Shown here piece by piece: positions 31,683-42,790 of a stretch of 64,000 bases of DNA. The stretch is from Aulostomus chinensis. Taxonomy: Eukaryota > Chordata > Actinopteri > Syngnathiformes > Aulostomidae. The first letter of the stretch is position 1. Each line of letters opens with the position of its first letter. The stretch lies in NCBI GenBank assembly GCA_037954235.1, contig JBBMOA010000004.1:496001-560000 (forward strand), in the 5' to 3' direction. The notes beneath the pieces were generated by a model that saw only the letters and a program-made list of their open reading frames with translations, made no database searches and was not told the DNA's origin. A program made the position numbers and the translations under genes.

Positions 31683-34308
31683 TTACTGGAGAATGACTGT
31701 CCTGGTGGTCACCAGCAACTTCCCACCCACAGTGTATGCTGACAGAGGGTGGTAATCTGTAAGCATATCTGGATCCAAGAGTATTATTTCAGCACAGCAG
31801 GGCTCAACCAGCTCATAGGACCGGAAATGTTCATAGTACCATGAAGAAAGTCTTTTGCAAATGAAAGTCACTTTCTCTGCCTTAACAAGAATTGTTAAGA
31901 TTTTGTGAAATTCCTGGAGGCCGCCACACTCGCCAGCATGTAAAATCATGTCCTTTGCGTACTGTGTCCCATGCAGGTGCACTGAATCAGCAAGAGACAA
32001 GCTGTCAAGGTGCGGATACCTCTTTTGTAATTCACACTTCACTGATAGCTCCAGTTCTGAAACCCTCACAACCTTCACTTTGTTAATGTATAGTTTTGGC
32101 TTGAAGATATTTTCACGGTCTAAATGTAATGCCATCATTTGCCGGTGTTTTTTGAAAGAGTGAATAGCACATTCTTCCAGTTGTGGGTGTCATGGACCAC
32201 ATTTTTAAAGAAACTATGTTTGGCTTCGAACCGTATTGTCCACAATTCCACTAAAGGCCCAAAGCAGCGAATGAGGTGAGGGTAGTGGTCAGTGAAGTGA
32301 TGCTTTGGTTTCAACTTGAAATCTGGAAAGGTGCTGGTGAGCAACTTGCGATGATCCAGTACTTTACAGCTTAAGTAACCCCGTGTGTCCTCGGAGAGTC
32401 TATTTGAAACTGAAATTTCAACAATTTCCTTTAAGTCCATTAAAATCTCCCATGCAGGCTCTGGCTCTGGTATCTTTGTTCCAATTATGAAAGGAAGTAA
32501 ACGAAGCAGTGTCCAATTTTCATGTCCATTACCCCCAATAGTCCCTTTTTCAAAGCTTCCTTTTGGAATTTTCTGTGGTTTGTTTACCTTGTCAGAAAAT
32601 TTGTAAGGAAATGATTTTATACTCTCATTTAAAACGTCCAAAGTAAAGTAACCCTTTGAGATGAGATGTTTTAAACACAATGATAGTTCCAAAGGTATGA
32701 TCCTTTCAAAGAGGTCATGCAGGATATCTGGAGGAAATCCAGTTATTGGGTGAAAATAGCTTAGATGTTTTCTGAGTACACAATCACTTTTTACACCTTG
32801 AATGCTTTGAAGGTCGTCCTTCTGTCTTAGCTCTTCCAAAACAGTGTTATGTTGATCAATATCCCTCAACTCAAAATCATTTACTGCAGTAGTTTTAATC
32901 TGATGACGACTTATCAAACAGAAACGACAGCAATTGTCAACATTAAAACTCTCCAAAAAGCCTGCAAGACAATGTGCTGCAAGGTTATCTGCACACACAC
33001 AAAAAACTGTGCCTTTAATCTGTTGATAAAGAACTTCAACAAAAATTCCCTCTTCCTCTAGACCCCTTATATCTTTAATCAATGGCTCAAGAAATTTTTC
33101 ATGACCGCATTCTTTAACATCCACACTTTTGCCCAAAAGAGCAAGCTGAACTGAAGTGAGGCTGGATCGGAGCCTGGGTGGGAAATTGAGAAGAACCCAG
33201 TACACTGCAGTTATCTTATGAAGTTTTCTAGAGGTGCCCAGGGGATTACAAACTTCAAAATCATCAATATATAATGCCAAACTGATACTGATATTTTGTT
33301 TTCTCAGTAACTTATTTGCCTTGTAGTAACTGCCGTCTTGAAATTACTTTATGTCTCCAGAAATGTCTTGATTAGATAAAATTTGGTCCAAAATATCTTC
33401 TCTGCTCAGTAAAGTCTCAAGGACTTTACAGACCGAAACAAAGACAAATGACTTTTTATGTGTTCTGTTATAGATATTCTTTAGGTTCTATAACAGAGAA
33501 GTGTTCCTTAAAGTATAGGTTCCATCTGTGATCAGTAGACAGGGAACCTTTTTTTGATGTTGTTGAAAGAAGTGGATTGTTCTGAGCTATAGCACTTGAT
33601 ATTTCTTGCAAAACAGAATCATTTATTTCAATATTGTTCTTTGAAAGGATCTCTTTGACACTATTTAGAGTTTGGATGCCAGAAAAAGACAGCAGGTTAT
33701 GCAAATCCTCTACAATCTTTTGTACTGCATCTACAGAAACATGCAACACAGTTTGCATAGACAAAAAGAGGGACGCCAACTTGTGCTCAAGCTTCTCATG
33801 ATCCACATCTTCCACTGCATCATCAACCTGGTCTGGTCTCAAGCTAAATTGTGATGATGCCCCTGCTTCAACATCAGATTGCTCATCATAATTTTTCAGT
33901 ACCAGCTCTTGCTCTGGTTCGAAAATCATTAAGCGTGTAATTCTTATGATTACAACTTTTATGAGAACTAAAAGTTGGACGTCTGTTGGTTTTGAAGGAA
34001 CAGCTAAGGAATGGGCATTGCACTGTTTCACGTTTGCTTAAATGATGGTTAAGATGATTCAAAAATATTTTGTCACTGCAAATCTCGTTGAAATCGCACA
34101 GTTCACATTTTAATGTAGAGTGTTTATGTATTTTTCCAGATCTGTGTTTCCTTGAGAGGTGTGATTTCAATGCACCAGGCGTTTTAAACACACATTCACA
34201 GTCTGTGTAAAAACATGGCCAATGTGCACTTGTTCCATGATGAAGATGGCAATGCTTGAGAAGCGTCTCTTGGCTGGAACTTCTGATTTTACAAAATTTG
34301 CAATGCAT
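31683..34308 (-). pseudogene. Element A gene 1: zinc-finger TNPD-like transposase
   Basis: It starts at ATG 34308, preceded by an acceptor-like TTTCAGGGCTGA. Residues 1-125 hold four C2H2-like fingers (CKFC...HCHLHH; CFYTDCECVF...HLSRKH; CELC...HLNHH; CPFLSC...HKSCNH). The frame shifts near 33950 into an acidic coil region (34031-33468). After another shift and one TAA near 33343 the core begins (33280-32135): LALYIDDFEVCNPLGTSRK, GTVFCVCADNLAAH, CRFCLIS, GFPPDILHDLFE, IGGNGHENW and WTIRFEAKHSFFK. A last shift in an A-run near 32150 leads to the C-terminal part (32138-31683). The proposed acidic triad is D (YIDD), D (CADN) and E (RFEAKH), which is inference. Gene 2 follows within about 500 bp. 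Confidence 0.7.
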
Positions 34309-35601
34309 TCAGCCCTGAAAGAAGAGACAAATGAAACATTTCAAAAGATGCACTACAGAGACATTCACAATGACTTTGACAACTTTTAAAACAACATAAA
34401 AAATGTTTATTTATACATTAAAATCCAAGCACATAGTGGCTTGCAAATGACACTTTAAAAATATATATATATATAATTTCATACGTTAACAAGACTGGTT
34501 TGGAAGTTTTAAAACTATTACTCTCTAAAAATCATGCCCTTATTTTGATTGTTAACTTTACTGAACCATTCTACTCTTACTTTTTAAACAAAGCAACTTA
34601 AATAGCTAAATTATAATTAATTATAAGCTAAACGAGCAAACATAACAGGGTCTTCGCCCGGAGGGACTCCGGGCTCAGGCCCTAATAAGTTTAGTTTGAA
34701 CAAGTAATACTCGTAGCACTCTGTGTTAGGTGAAATCAGCTTGCAGCAAGACACCTGCACCGCAGGTACACCAATTCCCATGCAAGTTTTGGCGTCTTTG
34801 GCTTTTTTTTCAACAGAGTGAGGCATCTCACTTGACTATCATCTCTGCGAGAGTCGCTCATGCGCAGTAGCGTCTCTGTCTCTGAGCGGTAACATACAGA
34901 AATGGCGGCGTCAACATCAGGCACGTGCACCAAAACTTCTCAAGTCTGGAGCATTTTAGCCTGGATACGGCGAATAAAAAGACTACTAGCAAGGGTTGCT
35001 AAGCAGACCTTGGTGTCATGGCGGTGATGCAGGAACATTTAAAGAAGCTCGTCGGGCAGTTGAACAAAGCGGAGTCTGACTCACCTCGGTGAGATTCAGG
35101 TGACATTCAAGCAATACGGTTTTTATGACATACAATTAGACAGGACATTTTTATTTAATTTTTGTACGAATCCGCAGTACGTTCAATAAAAGATGTATTT
35201 TTCATTGTACCCATCTTTCTTGTGTTTATTATCATTTGCCACAAAATTTATTTATGAAAATGTACTTACCAGCCCAGAAGAGCAGAAGTGCTGTAGTAAA
35301 ATATCCCTGGGATCTTACAGTCTTTGTGACGGAGGCGCAAAAGTGAAGTCTGTGCGCACCGCTAAGCTGTTAAACCCGTTCAAGTAACTTGAGCATGCGC
35401 TGATGTGATTTGACCAACAAGACGAAAGCATTGGAATTTTAACGCATATAGTCTTGTTGTGCGGACAAGGAAATTCTATTTCGACCAACCATAGGGGGTT
35501 GCTTGTTGAAGAAACACAGTTCTGTAAATTGAATACAAAATACTCTCATTTTGAGTCAGATCAATTAAAAAACTTAATATAGACCAATATTAACTAGTTA
35601 T
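34309..35601 (-). promoter_or_regulatory. Element A 5' region: leader, probable promoter and subterminal DNA
   Basis: No coding exon is found here. 34840-35100 has CpG-containing sequence (ATGCGCAGTAGCGTC, GGTAACATACAGAAATGGCGGCG) that could hold the promoter and a 5' exon. Element B has a comparable CpG-containing patch at 48470-48720. An (AT)n tract lies at 34458-34475 and a 37-bp hairpin repeat at 34647-34683. Confidence 0.4.
34647..34683. repeat. 37-bp hairpin repeat, copy 1
   Basis: AGGGTCTTCGCCCGGAG with its mirror CTCCGGGCTCAGGCCCT forms an 8-bp perfect inner stem and a looser outer stem. Related copies lie at 44247-44283 and 56026-56062. Confidence 0.75.
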
Positions 35602-35614
35602 CTTTTTTACAGTG

Positions 35615-36199
35615 TGTGCCTTATTATCACCTCCAATCCCAGACACCAAGAGACTCCATTAACTGCCAACCCCCTTGTCTGTGTAAATACAATGGACACA
35701 CATGGGTGTTTATAATGTAGGATCAATTTATTGCAGTGCAAAAGTATTCCTGGAGAGACAGCAGCTGTACCACAGTTACATTTCGAAGGCCTTGCAGCAG
35801 TTTACCTTGACCTGCAAACCAGTTGCAATTTTCAAGAAGGAAAACTGACTCAAGTTGCAGCCTTTAAACATTTGTGTTCTTCCTCTGCAGAATTCATTAC
35901 ACAAGATATATCCAGTCTGTAGATCCATATCAATGATTATTATATGCATTATATGCCTCAGCAGCCATCTTATCTTTTGTGTGTGACACCAAGATGTGTC
36001 CTAAAGTTGCAGCTATACACATTGCACAGATTAATACTTTTCAAAATTATTTTTTTAAGTTATAGTCTAATGCTGTCTGGAGTCAAAGAAACACCTAAAG
36101 CTATAACATGCATCTCTATCATTTAAAAGTGACTTATACGAAAAATCTGTCAACACATGTTGGGCTGCACAGTGTAGTCCATCATTACTACAAATGCTG
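35615..36199. other. Unassigned sequence between element A and a LINE
   Basis: No gene or repeat recognised. Short ORFs show no family signal. Confidence 0.4.
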
Positions 36200-36880
36200 T
36201 AAACTGTAGATAATTTTTTGCAGTGTCACACAACCACTATCAAATTACTTGTTTCATATCAGAATTTGTACTTATCAATGCATCCGCATGAAACAAATCG
36301 GCTGACTAAAGTGGAGGCCTGTCGAAAGGAAATAAAAACATGTATGACCATCAATTTCATTTTATTGAACTATGACAAAACTGAAGTTATTGTGCTGGGC
36401 CCAAAACACCTTAGGGACATCTTATCTAATGAGATAGGTACCCTGGATGGCATTACTCTGGCCCCCAGCAAGGAACCTGGGAGTTATCTTTGATCAGGAT
36501 CTGTCCTTTAACTCCCACATAGCAAATCTCAAGGTCTCCATTCTTTCATCTACATAACACAGCTAAGATCAGACACATCCTATCTAAAAAAAAATGCAGA
36601 AAAGCTTTCCATAATTTTTCGCTTCCAGGCTAGAATACTGCAATTTCCTGCTATCAGGCTGTGCCAATAAGTCCCAAAAGACTCTCCAGCTGGTCCAAAA
36701 TGCTGCGGCCCACGTATTGACAAGAACTAGTAGAAGAGACCATAGCTCTCCTGTACTGAATCCACTCCTCCCAGTCACATTAACACTCATATTCCTCAAG
36801 GCTCTGGCCGAGGAGGTGAAGTTGCTGCCATTTGTGACAGACGTTTAGTAATAAATCCCAAAGCCAAAATAAGTTTAGAT
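36200..36880 (+). pseudogene. L2/Rex1-like LINE, RT C-terminal fragment
   Basis: NLYLSMHPHETNRLTKVEAC, TMTINF-like MTINFILLNYDKTEVIVLG and LSNEIGTLDGITLAP are readable in one frame (36218-36493). Then stops and frame changes carry QDLSFNSHIA-like and thumb-region sequence to about 36880. It is cut at both ends and directly followed by the endonuclease of another copy. Confidence 0.7.
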
Positions 36881-38275
36881 TCATTTGAAAGCCTGATTCT
36901 TAGTTTGTCTCATCCAGCCTGGAAAACTCTACAGCCAGTCTTATTTATTATTTTGTACCGCCCTCCTGGTCCTTTCTCTGAATTCTTATCTGAATTCTCA
37001 GAGTTTATATCCAGTTTAGTTCTCAAATCAGATAAATTCATTATTGTAAGTGACCACAATATTCATGTGGATGTTGATAACGACAGTCTGGGTGCTGCAT
37101 TTATATCTCTTCTAGCCACAATTGGTTTCCATCAGTCTGTTCATAAACCGATTCACTGTCACAACCACACCCTCGACCTCGTCCTAACATATGGAATTGA
37201 AGCTGAACATCTAGTTGTATTTCCACAGAATGCGCTTTTATTAGACCATCAATTAATCACTTTTGAATTTGCACTAATTGACTACACTCCACTCAGGAAC
37301 ACTGTAGTTTCCAGATGTTTGTCTGATCAGGCCATAGCTAGATTTAAGGAAGAGATTCCATTGGCGCTAAATTCAGTGTCATGTTCTCCTTCTAACATAC
37401 AAAGTCCTCAACAGTCAGGCACCTTCATATCTGACAGAGCTCATAGTCCCCTATTACCCAGCTAGAACCCTTCGCTCCCAGGATGCAGAGTTACTTATGG
37501 TTCCTAGAGTTTCTAAAAGTAGAATTGGAGCCAGAGCCTTCAGCTATCAGGCTCCCCTCCTGTGGAACCCTCTCCCAGTTTCGGTCCGGGATGCAGACAC
37601 CCTCTCTACCTTTAAGAGCACACTTGAGACCTTCCTTTTTGATCAGGCTTATACTTGGGCTGCTTAGGCTGGCCCTTAGATATGCTGCTATAGCCTTAGA
37701 CTGTCAGGGGATCTCCCATGGTGCACTGGGCTTCTCTCTCCTCCTCTCTGTCCTCCTATATTTGTCATACCTAAATCATACTCATACATATTACTAACTC
37801 ATCTTCTTCTCCGGACCCTTCGGGCTCCCCTCATCCCAGATCCCGGGTGCTGCTGGAGGAGGCTACAGACCTGAAGAGGCTCAAGCTGCCACCTGTAGCA
37901 CCACCTGCTCACGTCCCCATCTGTCCATCAGTCTATTCCCTTTCTCTCTCTCTTTATCTCTGTCCCACTCTTTTCTTCTGCATATCTATCTTCCTCCATT
38001 ATCTGTCTTTGTCACTGCCCTGCTCTCCTGCTCTCTTTCCCCCCAACCGGTTGAAGCAGAAGGCCGTCCCCACTGAGCCTGGGTCTGCTCGACGTTCCTG
38101 CCTGTTAAAAGGAAGGTTTTCATCGCCGCTGTTGCAGGATGTGCTTGCTCATGGAGAACTGTTGGGTGTAAATTCATTGAAGGAGTGTGGTACTAGACCT
38201 GCTCTACCTGTAAAGTGTCATGAGATAACATTTGTTGTGATTTGGCGCTATATAAATAAAATTGACAATTGACTC
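36881..38275 (+). mobile_element. L2/Rex1-like LINE with RT deleted: endonuclease joined to C-terminus and 3' UTR
   Basis: 36905-37465 encodes most of the APE endonuclease (IILYRPPGPFSEFLSEFSEF, NIHVDVDND, HTLDLVLTYGI). Catalytic motifs are altered: VSDHNIH where relatives have GDFNIH, and LLDH for SDH. At about 37466 it jumps straight to the protein C-terminus (TLRSQDAELL, GARAFSYQAPLLWN, LSTFKSTLETFLFDQAY, stop at about 37667). The 3' UTR includes the family signature GTGATTTGGCGCTATATAAA and an AATAAAATTGACAATTGA tail. All of RT is missing. Confidence 0.75.
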
Positions 38276-38284
38276 ATCGTCCCT

Positions 38285-38740
38285 ACCTTCCAGCTAGAAC
38301 CGTTTGCTCCCAGGATGCAGGGTTATTAGTAAAAGTACAATGCTATGTGTGTTTTTTTCTCATGGCAATCACAATGCCCTGAAAAGACCGCATCTTCTCA
38401 ATGAAGTGACAGGGCGTTCTTCTGCTCCAGCCGAGACTGGCTTTGAACACGTCAGTGGGTATGTTCAGTTTGTTGGCCACATGAGCAAGCACTCGGTGAT
38501 GGTGGCAAGAAAGAACTCCCTTTTAACAGGAAGAAACCTCAGGTGGGACCGGGCTCAGAGTGGGTGGCCATCTGCCTCAACTGGTTGGGGTTGAGAGGGG
38601 GAGGGGAGAGATGGGGCTCGGGGTGGAGAGGAGAGAGAGAGATGCGGGGGGGGGGCAAGGGGATAAGATGAGAGAGAGATGGAGGAGAAAGAAACACAGG
38701 GCCAGGGCTAGAGATTAGTTGGTCCAGGAGAGAAGCGATC
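38285..38740 (-). repeat. L2/Rex1-like LINE 3' UTR, inverted copy
   Basis: 38500-38740 reads, on the minus strand, the same 3' UTR seen on the plus strand at about 38030-38170 (Pro/Ser-rich pyrimidine tract, CCAACCAGTTGAGGCAG, CTGAGCCCGGTCC, CTTCCTGTTAAAAGGGAG). A small plus-strand piece of the LINE C-terminus (CGTTTGCTCCCAGGATGCAG) lies at 38285-38330. The two UTRs form a tail-to-tail inverted pair. Confidence 0.6.
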
Positions 38741-38831
38741 AACCCAACCCAGCATCCAGTGACCTGCAGGACAAGAGAGCACAGACAGCTCCAGGAAGAA
38801 ATTTAGGTTAAAGATGTATTGATACATGTAA

Positions 38832-39550
38832 ATGTTGTGGATAAAGATGGATAGAAACAGAGAGGAGGAGAAAGCTCAGCGTATCACCGGAGTCCTCTGT
38901 GGTTGAGTGGCCCAGCGTGGGGTGGTCGTCCGGCGGAGCAGTGAATAGAAAGGAGGCAGTGGTCTCTTTCTCAAACCTTACATACACTTTATTCATGCAT
39001 GAGAGAGAAGTTCAAGCATACTCATAGAGCATCAGAAGTTCTCTGATGTTTCTGAGGAACAGTCAGCTATTTATCATCGTCGGGGAGGAGACATGCAGTT
39101 TGAAGGTAGAGTCATGTCACATCCAAGAATTCTCAAAATCTCAAAATAGGCGCCCAGGTTGGGGTCAAATGGCTCAGATTTCCCAAATTAACATTTGCAA
39201 TCATCAATCTGCCAACCACAAAACAACTTTACAACTTTGTAACCTGGAACATGGGGGTACACACTTCAGTACCTGTGGTTCGACCTAAATATATTTTAAA
39301 GTCTCTGCATAAGCATCCAATTTTGCATGAACAGCACATTTGCATCACAAGCAAACATTCTCTAAGGTTTTTAATAGTCTCAGCTGTGATGCTCTTTCAC
39401 ATTCTACTTGATGCTTTGCAGAGAAACATAAAAACCAACAGGTCATCTTCAGTTGCACAAATCCTGAGTATATTTTCATTCGCGCTTTTCTTAATAACTT
39501 ACGTTAAATAAAAAAAATAAACAATAAAGATGTTAAAAAAAGATTCCACA
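38832..39550 (-). repeat. LTR-like sequence, retroviral type
   Basis: On the minus strand a TATA-like GATAAATAG (about 39075-39067) is followed about 80 bp later by AATAAA (38993-38988), and the segment ends ...TCCACAACA at 38832. A GGAGG purine run precedes a TGTGGAATC start at about 39550. This looks like U3-R-U5 of an ERV LTR, either solo or with its body lost. The upper boundary is uncertain and I see no matching target duplication. Confidence 0.45.
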
Positions 39551-39559
39551 CCTCCAATA

Positions 39560-40587
39560 GTCTAAATCTATAGCAGAATAAACTAGAAGCTGGTCCAGGA
39601 TAAGCCTGACTGGCCCTGACTTTAAGCTATATCAAAAAGGAAGGTTTTAATTATACTCTGAAATGTAGATTGGGTGTCTGCCCCCCTGGACTCAACCTGG
39701 AAGATGATTCCACAGGAGTGGAGCCTAACAACTAAACGCTGTGCCTCCCATTCTACTTTTAGAGACACTAGAAACTACAAGTAGACCTGCATGCTGGGAG
39801 TGCAGTGCTCTGGTCGGTTCATAAGGAACTATGAATTCTTTCAGGTAGGATGGAGCCTGACCATTAATAGCTTTAAAAGTGAGGAGAAGGATTTTACCGG
39901 AAACCAGTGCAGTTAAGGTAAGATATGGTCTCTCTTCCTTGTTCCTGTCAATACACCTGCAGCTGCATTCTGGACCAGCTGCAGAGTCTTTAAGGACTTG
40001 CTGGTGCAGCCTTATAATAAAGAATTGCCATAGTCCAGCTTAGAAGTAATAAATGCATGGAATCATGTTTTGGCATCACCTTAAGACAGAATGTTTCTAA
40101 TTTTAGATATATTGCGTAGATGAAAAAAGACAGTCCTAGAAGTTTCTTTGATGTGAGAATTGAGGGACAATTCCTGATCAAATACTCCTAGGTTATTTAA
40201 CAGTGCTGCTGAAGGTCATAGTAATGCCATTCAGGGCAGTAATATCACTAGATAATGTGTCTAAGGTGTTTGGGGCCAAGCACAGTAACTTCCGTTTTAT
40301 CAGAATTTAACAGTAACAGTTAGGTCAACCAGGCCTTTATGTCCTTAATGCATGCTTGTAGTTTTGATAACTGTTGGCCTTCATCCAACTTTATTATGTA
40401 AGTGAGTATCATCTCCATAACAATGGAATTTATGGAGTGCTTCCAAATAATATGACCTAAAGAAAGCATATATAAAGTAAAGAGTATCAGCCCAAGCACT
40501 GAACCTTGGGGAACACCATATTTAACTTTTGTTTGCATAGAAGATTTATCATTAATGTGTACAAACTGAAATCAACCTGATATAGGA
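39560..40587 (-). pseudogene. LINE RT, C-terminal half
   Basis: ORF 40538-40320 contains YGVPQGSVLGLILFTLYMLSLG. The following YADDTQLY box is destroyed by frame changes. Downstream (40300-39560) the antisense of familiar fish LINE thumb sequence is readable only in scattered frames. Confidence 0.65.
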
Positions 40588-42790
40588 TGACCAAATGTCC
40601 TCTTTTGCTGGACATGTCCACTTTTTACAGCCTGTCCGGGGTGTCCGGGGGTGTTTTATAAATTCATGAAAATGTCCGGTTTTCATTGTTTTTCATAGGA
40701 CCAATTAGCGTGTGTTGAAATTGACTGCCGCATTGCACAGAATACTACGGTACTGTGTTACCTGTGACGTACGTAATCCCAGAGAGCCTGCCTAGTGGGT
40801 GGCTCTGCAGTGCTCAGAAACAGAGGGAGCAGACGTCGGAGCAGCGTTGCATCTCCCCCCCCCAATGCCAAAGTGCAAGTGCAGCTTCTCAGATGAGCTG
40901 CAAGAAAAATCCCCACTTTCCGTCCCAGTCACAACAAATGGGAGGCAGAGTGCACCTTGTGCAAAGTTGGCACATATGTTTCTGTGTCTAATAAAGGTGC
41001 CGGAGACTTGAAAGCTGACACGGACACAGAGAAACACAAAAAAGCTGTGCGAGGTGAGAGCTCATCTGCAAAGTTGACTGAGTTCCTTGTTAGACCCGGG
41101 AAAACAGAGGATGCTGTAAATGCAGCGGAGGGTGCGTTCGCATTTCACACTGTGAAACACCATAACAGCTACAGGTCCATGGATTGCACTAGTGTCTTGC
41201 TATAAAAGGCATTTCCAGACTCTGACACCGCCAAAAAGTTTGGTAGCACTCACACAAAGACCGAAGCCATTCTGAATGGCGTTATAGCACCCCACTCTGT
41301 TGAAGTTGCTCATGAAGCCCTCAAAGAAATCCAGTACTGTGGTGTTTCTACAGACGGGAGTAACCACAGAGCAGTGAAAATATTCCCATTCATAATCCAG
41401 TGTTTTGACTGGAAGAAGGGTGGAGTGCAAGCAAAATTAATTGAGGTTAAAGACAAACCTAATGAGACAGAAGAAACTATTGCACAATATCTCACTGAAA
41501 CGTTGGCAAAACACAATTTGTCTGAAAAATGTATTGCATTTACTGGCAACAAGTGCAACACAAATTTTGGAGGAATCCGACGTGATGAAGGGGGAAAGAA
41601 TGTGTTTGCAAATTAGAAGAGGATGCTGCACAACAAGACTGTGATCGGTGTGGGTTGCCCAGCACACATACTGAATAAGTGTGTTCATCATGGGGCACAC
41701 ACACTAAATGTTGACCTTGAGAATGTCATATTTACTTCCATATTTACACTGTGCGCACTGAGAACCTGAAAGAGTGCTGTGACTTTGTTGACATTGAATA
41801 CAGAAGGATGCTTTCACACAGCAAGACAAGGTGGCTGTCAATGTTCACAGGCATTGAGAGGATGATACAGATTTTTCCAGCTTTAAAGGCATTCTTTCTG
41901 TCTCAGCAAAAGCCACCCATAGTGATCAAGAGGTTATTTGAAAATGACTTCAGTGAGATCTACCTCTGGCACATGCACTTGAGAGGGTTTTCTCACTGAT
42001 GCAGAGCCAGTGGACCAAGGAGAGGAACCAGCTTTCTGTTGAGTCACTGAAGGGGATTCTATTTGTGCAATACAATTTCAAAGACACTTCTTGCAAAGAT
42101 TTTCATGCTTATTTGTTGAGCAACCAAAACTGCTGGGAAAGATCAGCTCTTCAGCAAAATATGGATGGCCAGACAAGGAAGATGAAGAAGAAAAGCAGGG
42201 TGAAGAATAAAACGAGGATGAGGAAGAAAACTAAAGACTGAAGTGACATTTTTTGTTTGTTAAATTAGTATCGTTGTGAGGCTACTGTTTTATTTACACT
42301 ATTACACTGAAAAAAGATAAATGGTTAAATCTGGATTTTCTACAGAAGAGATACTATTTAGAACATTTCATTATTTATTTGTCAAGTAAGACTTGGAAAG
42401 ACAGCTATTATTTTGTTTATAGGATGAGAAGAAGAAGAGGCATTAATTTTTATCATTATTTCATTCCAGTGTTTTGTGTTTTTTTTTTTAGGTATAAACT
42501 AAATTATTAAGTTATTTTTGTACCACTATTTTAGGCATAAGAGAGCCTGTTCAGTAACCTCTGAGAATGCAAATTTGTGTCTTTGGTTATAGATGTATTA
42601 GTTATCTCTATTAGTCATGTCAGTCATAAAACTGAACTTTCTACATTTTTACTTTCTTTATACAGAGGAGGCATACTTTAAATATAAGATTATAAGGCAC
42701 ATTTGAGTAAACTTTGAGTATCATTTAATTATCTCAAGGCTGGGCAGAGTGTCCTCTTTGTTGGAAATCAAAATATGGCCCCCACTTCTT
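40588..42790 (+). mobile_element. hAT transposon inserted in the LINE
   Basis: The left end AGGATGACCAAATGTCCTC resembles the TAGGGTGACCA...TCC ends of fish hAT elements. The right end, GTCCTCTTTG...TATGGCCCCCA, looks like its diverged inverse. The flanks CTGATATA and TTGATAAA may be a decayed 8-bp target duplication. Inside lies a hAT transposase pseudogene on the plus strand. Edges are approximate. Confidence 0.6.
40799..42240 (+). pseudogene. hAT transposase with BED-like finger
   Basis: Broken frames read: FSDELQEKSP, CKVGTYVSVSNKGAGDLKAD, TDTEKHKKAVRGESSSAKLT (BED-type zinc finger region, 40860-41100); FHTVKHHNSYRSMDC; YCGVSTDGSNHRAVKIFP (first catalytic Asp); CIAFTGNKCNTNFGG, where I would expect GDxCNT, so the second catalytic Asp appears to be Asn; GVGCPAHILNKCVHHG; HSKTRWLSMF; and a degraded C-terminus. 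Several stops (near 41203, 41614, 41768, 41997). The family cuts and pastes DNA; this copy cannot. Confidence 0.7.

Larger units (their letters stand above)
25288..35614 (-). mobile_element. Element A: large CACTA/EnSpm-like DNA transposon with two genes
   Basis: The ends read CACTGTTAAAAA (25288) and TTTTTTACAGTG (ending 35614), inverted repeats of about 12 bp with one mismatch, flanked by TG on both sides (possible 2-bp target duplication). On the minus strand gene 1 (transposase, 34308-31683) is followed by gene 2 (SAMD3-like, about 31190-26766). The same pair in the same order occurs in element B (48280-61196). CACTG termini plus a transposase resembling plant TNPD/Transposase_21 support the CMC/EnSpm superfamily. 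Nested in gene 2 introns are a SINE (27328-27740), a Harbinger fragment (28745-29225) and a Tigger-like MITE (29655-30329). Both genes are broken. Confidence 0.7.

Noticed and set aside
37847..38272. 141-codon Ser/Leu-rich ORF on the plus strand
   Set aside because: Lies in the pyrimidine-rich LINE 3' UTR and overlaps the family's non-coding signature near 38240.
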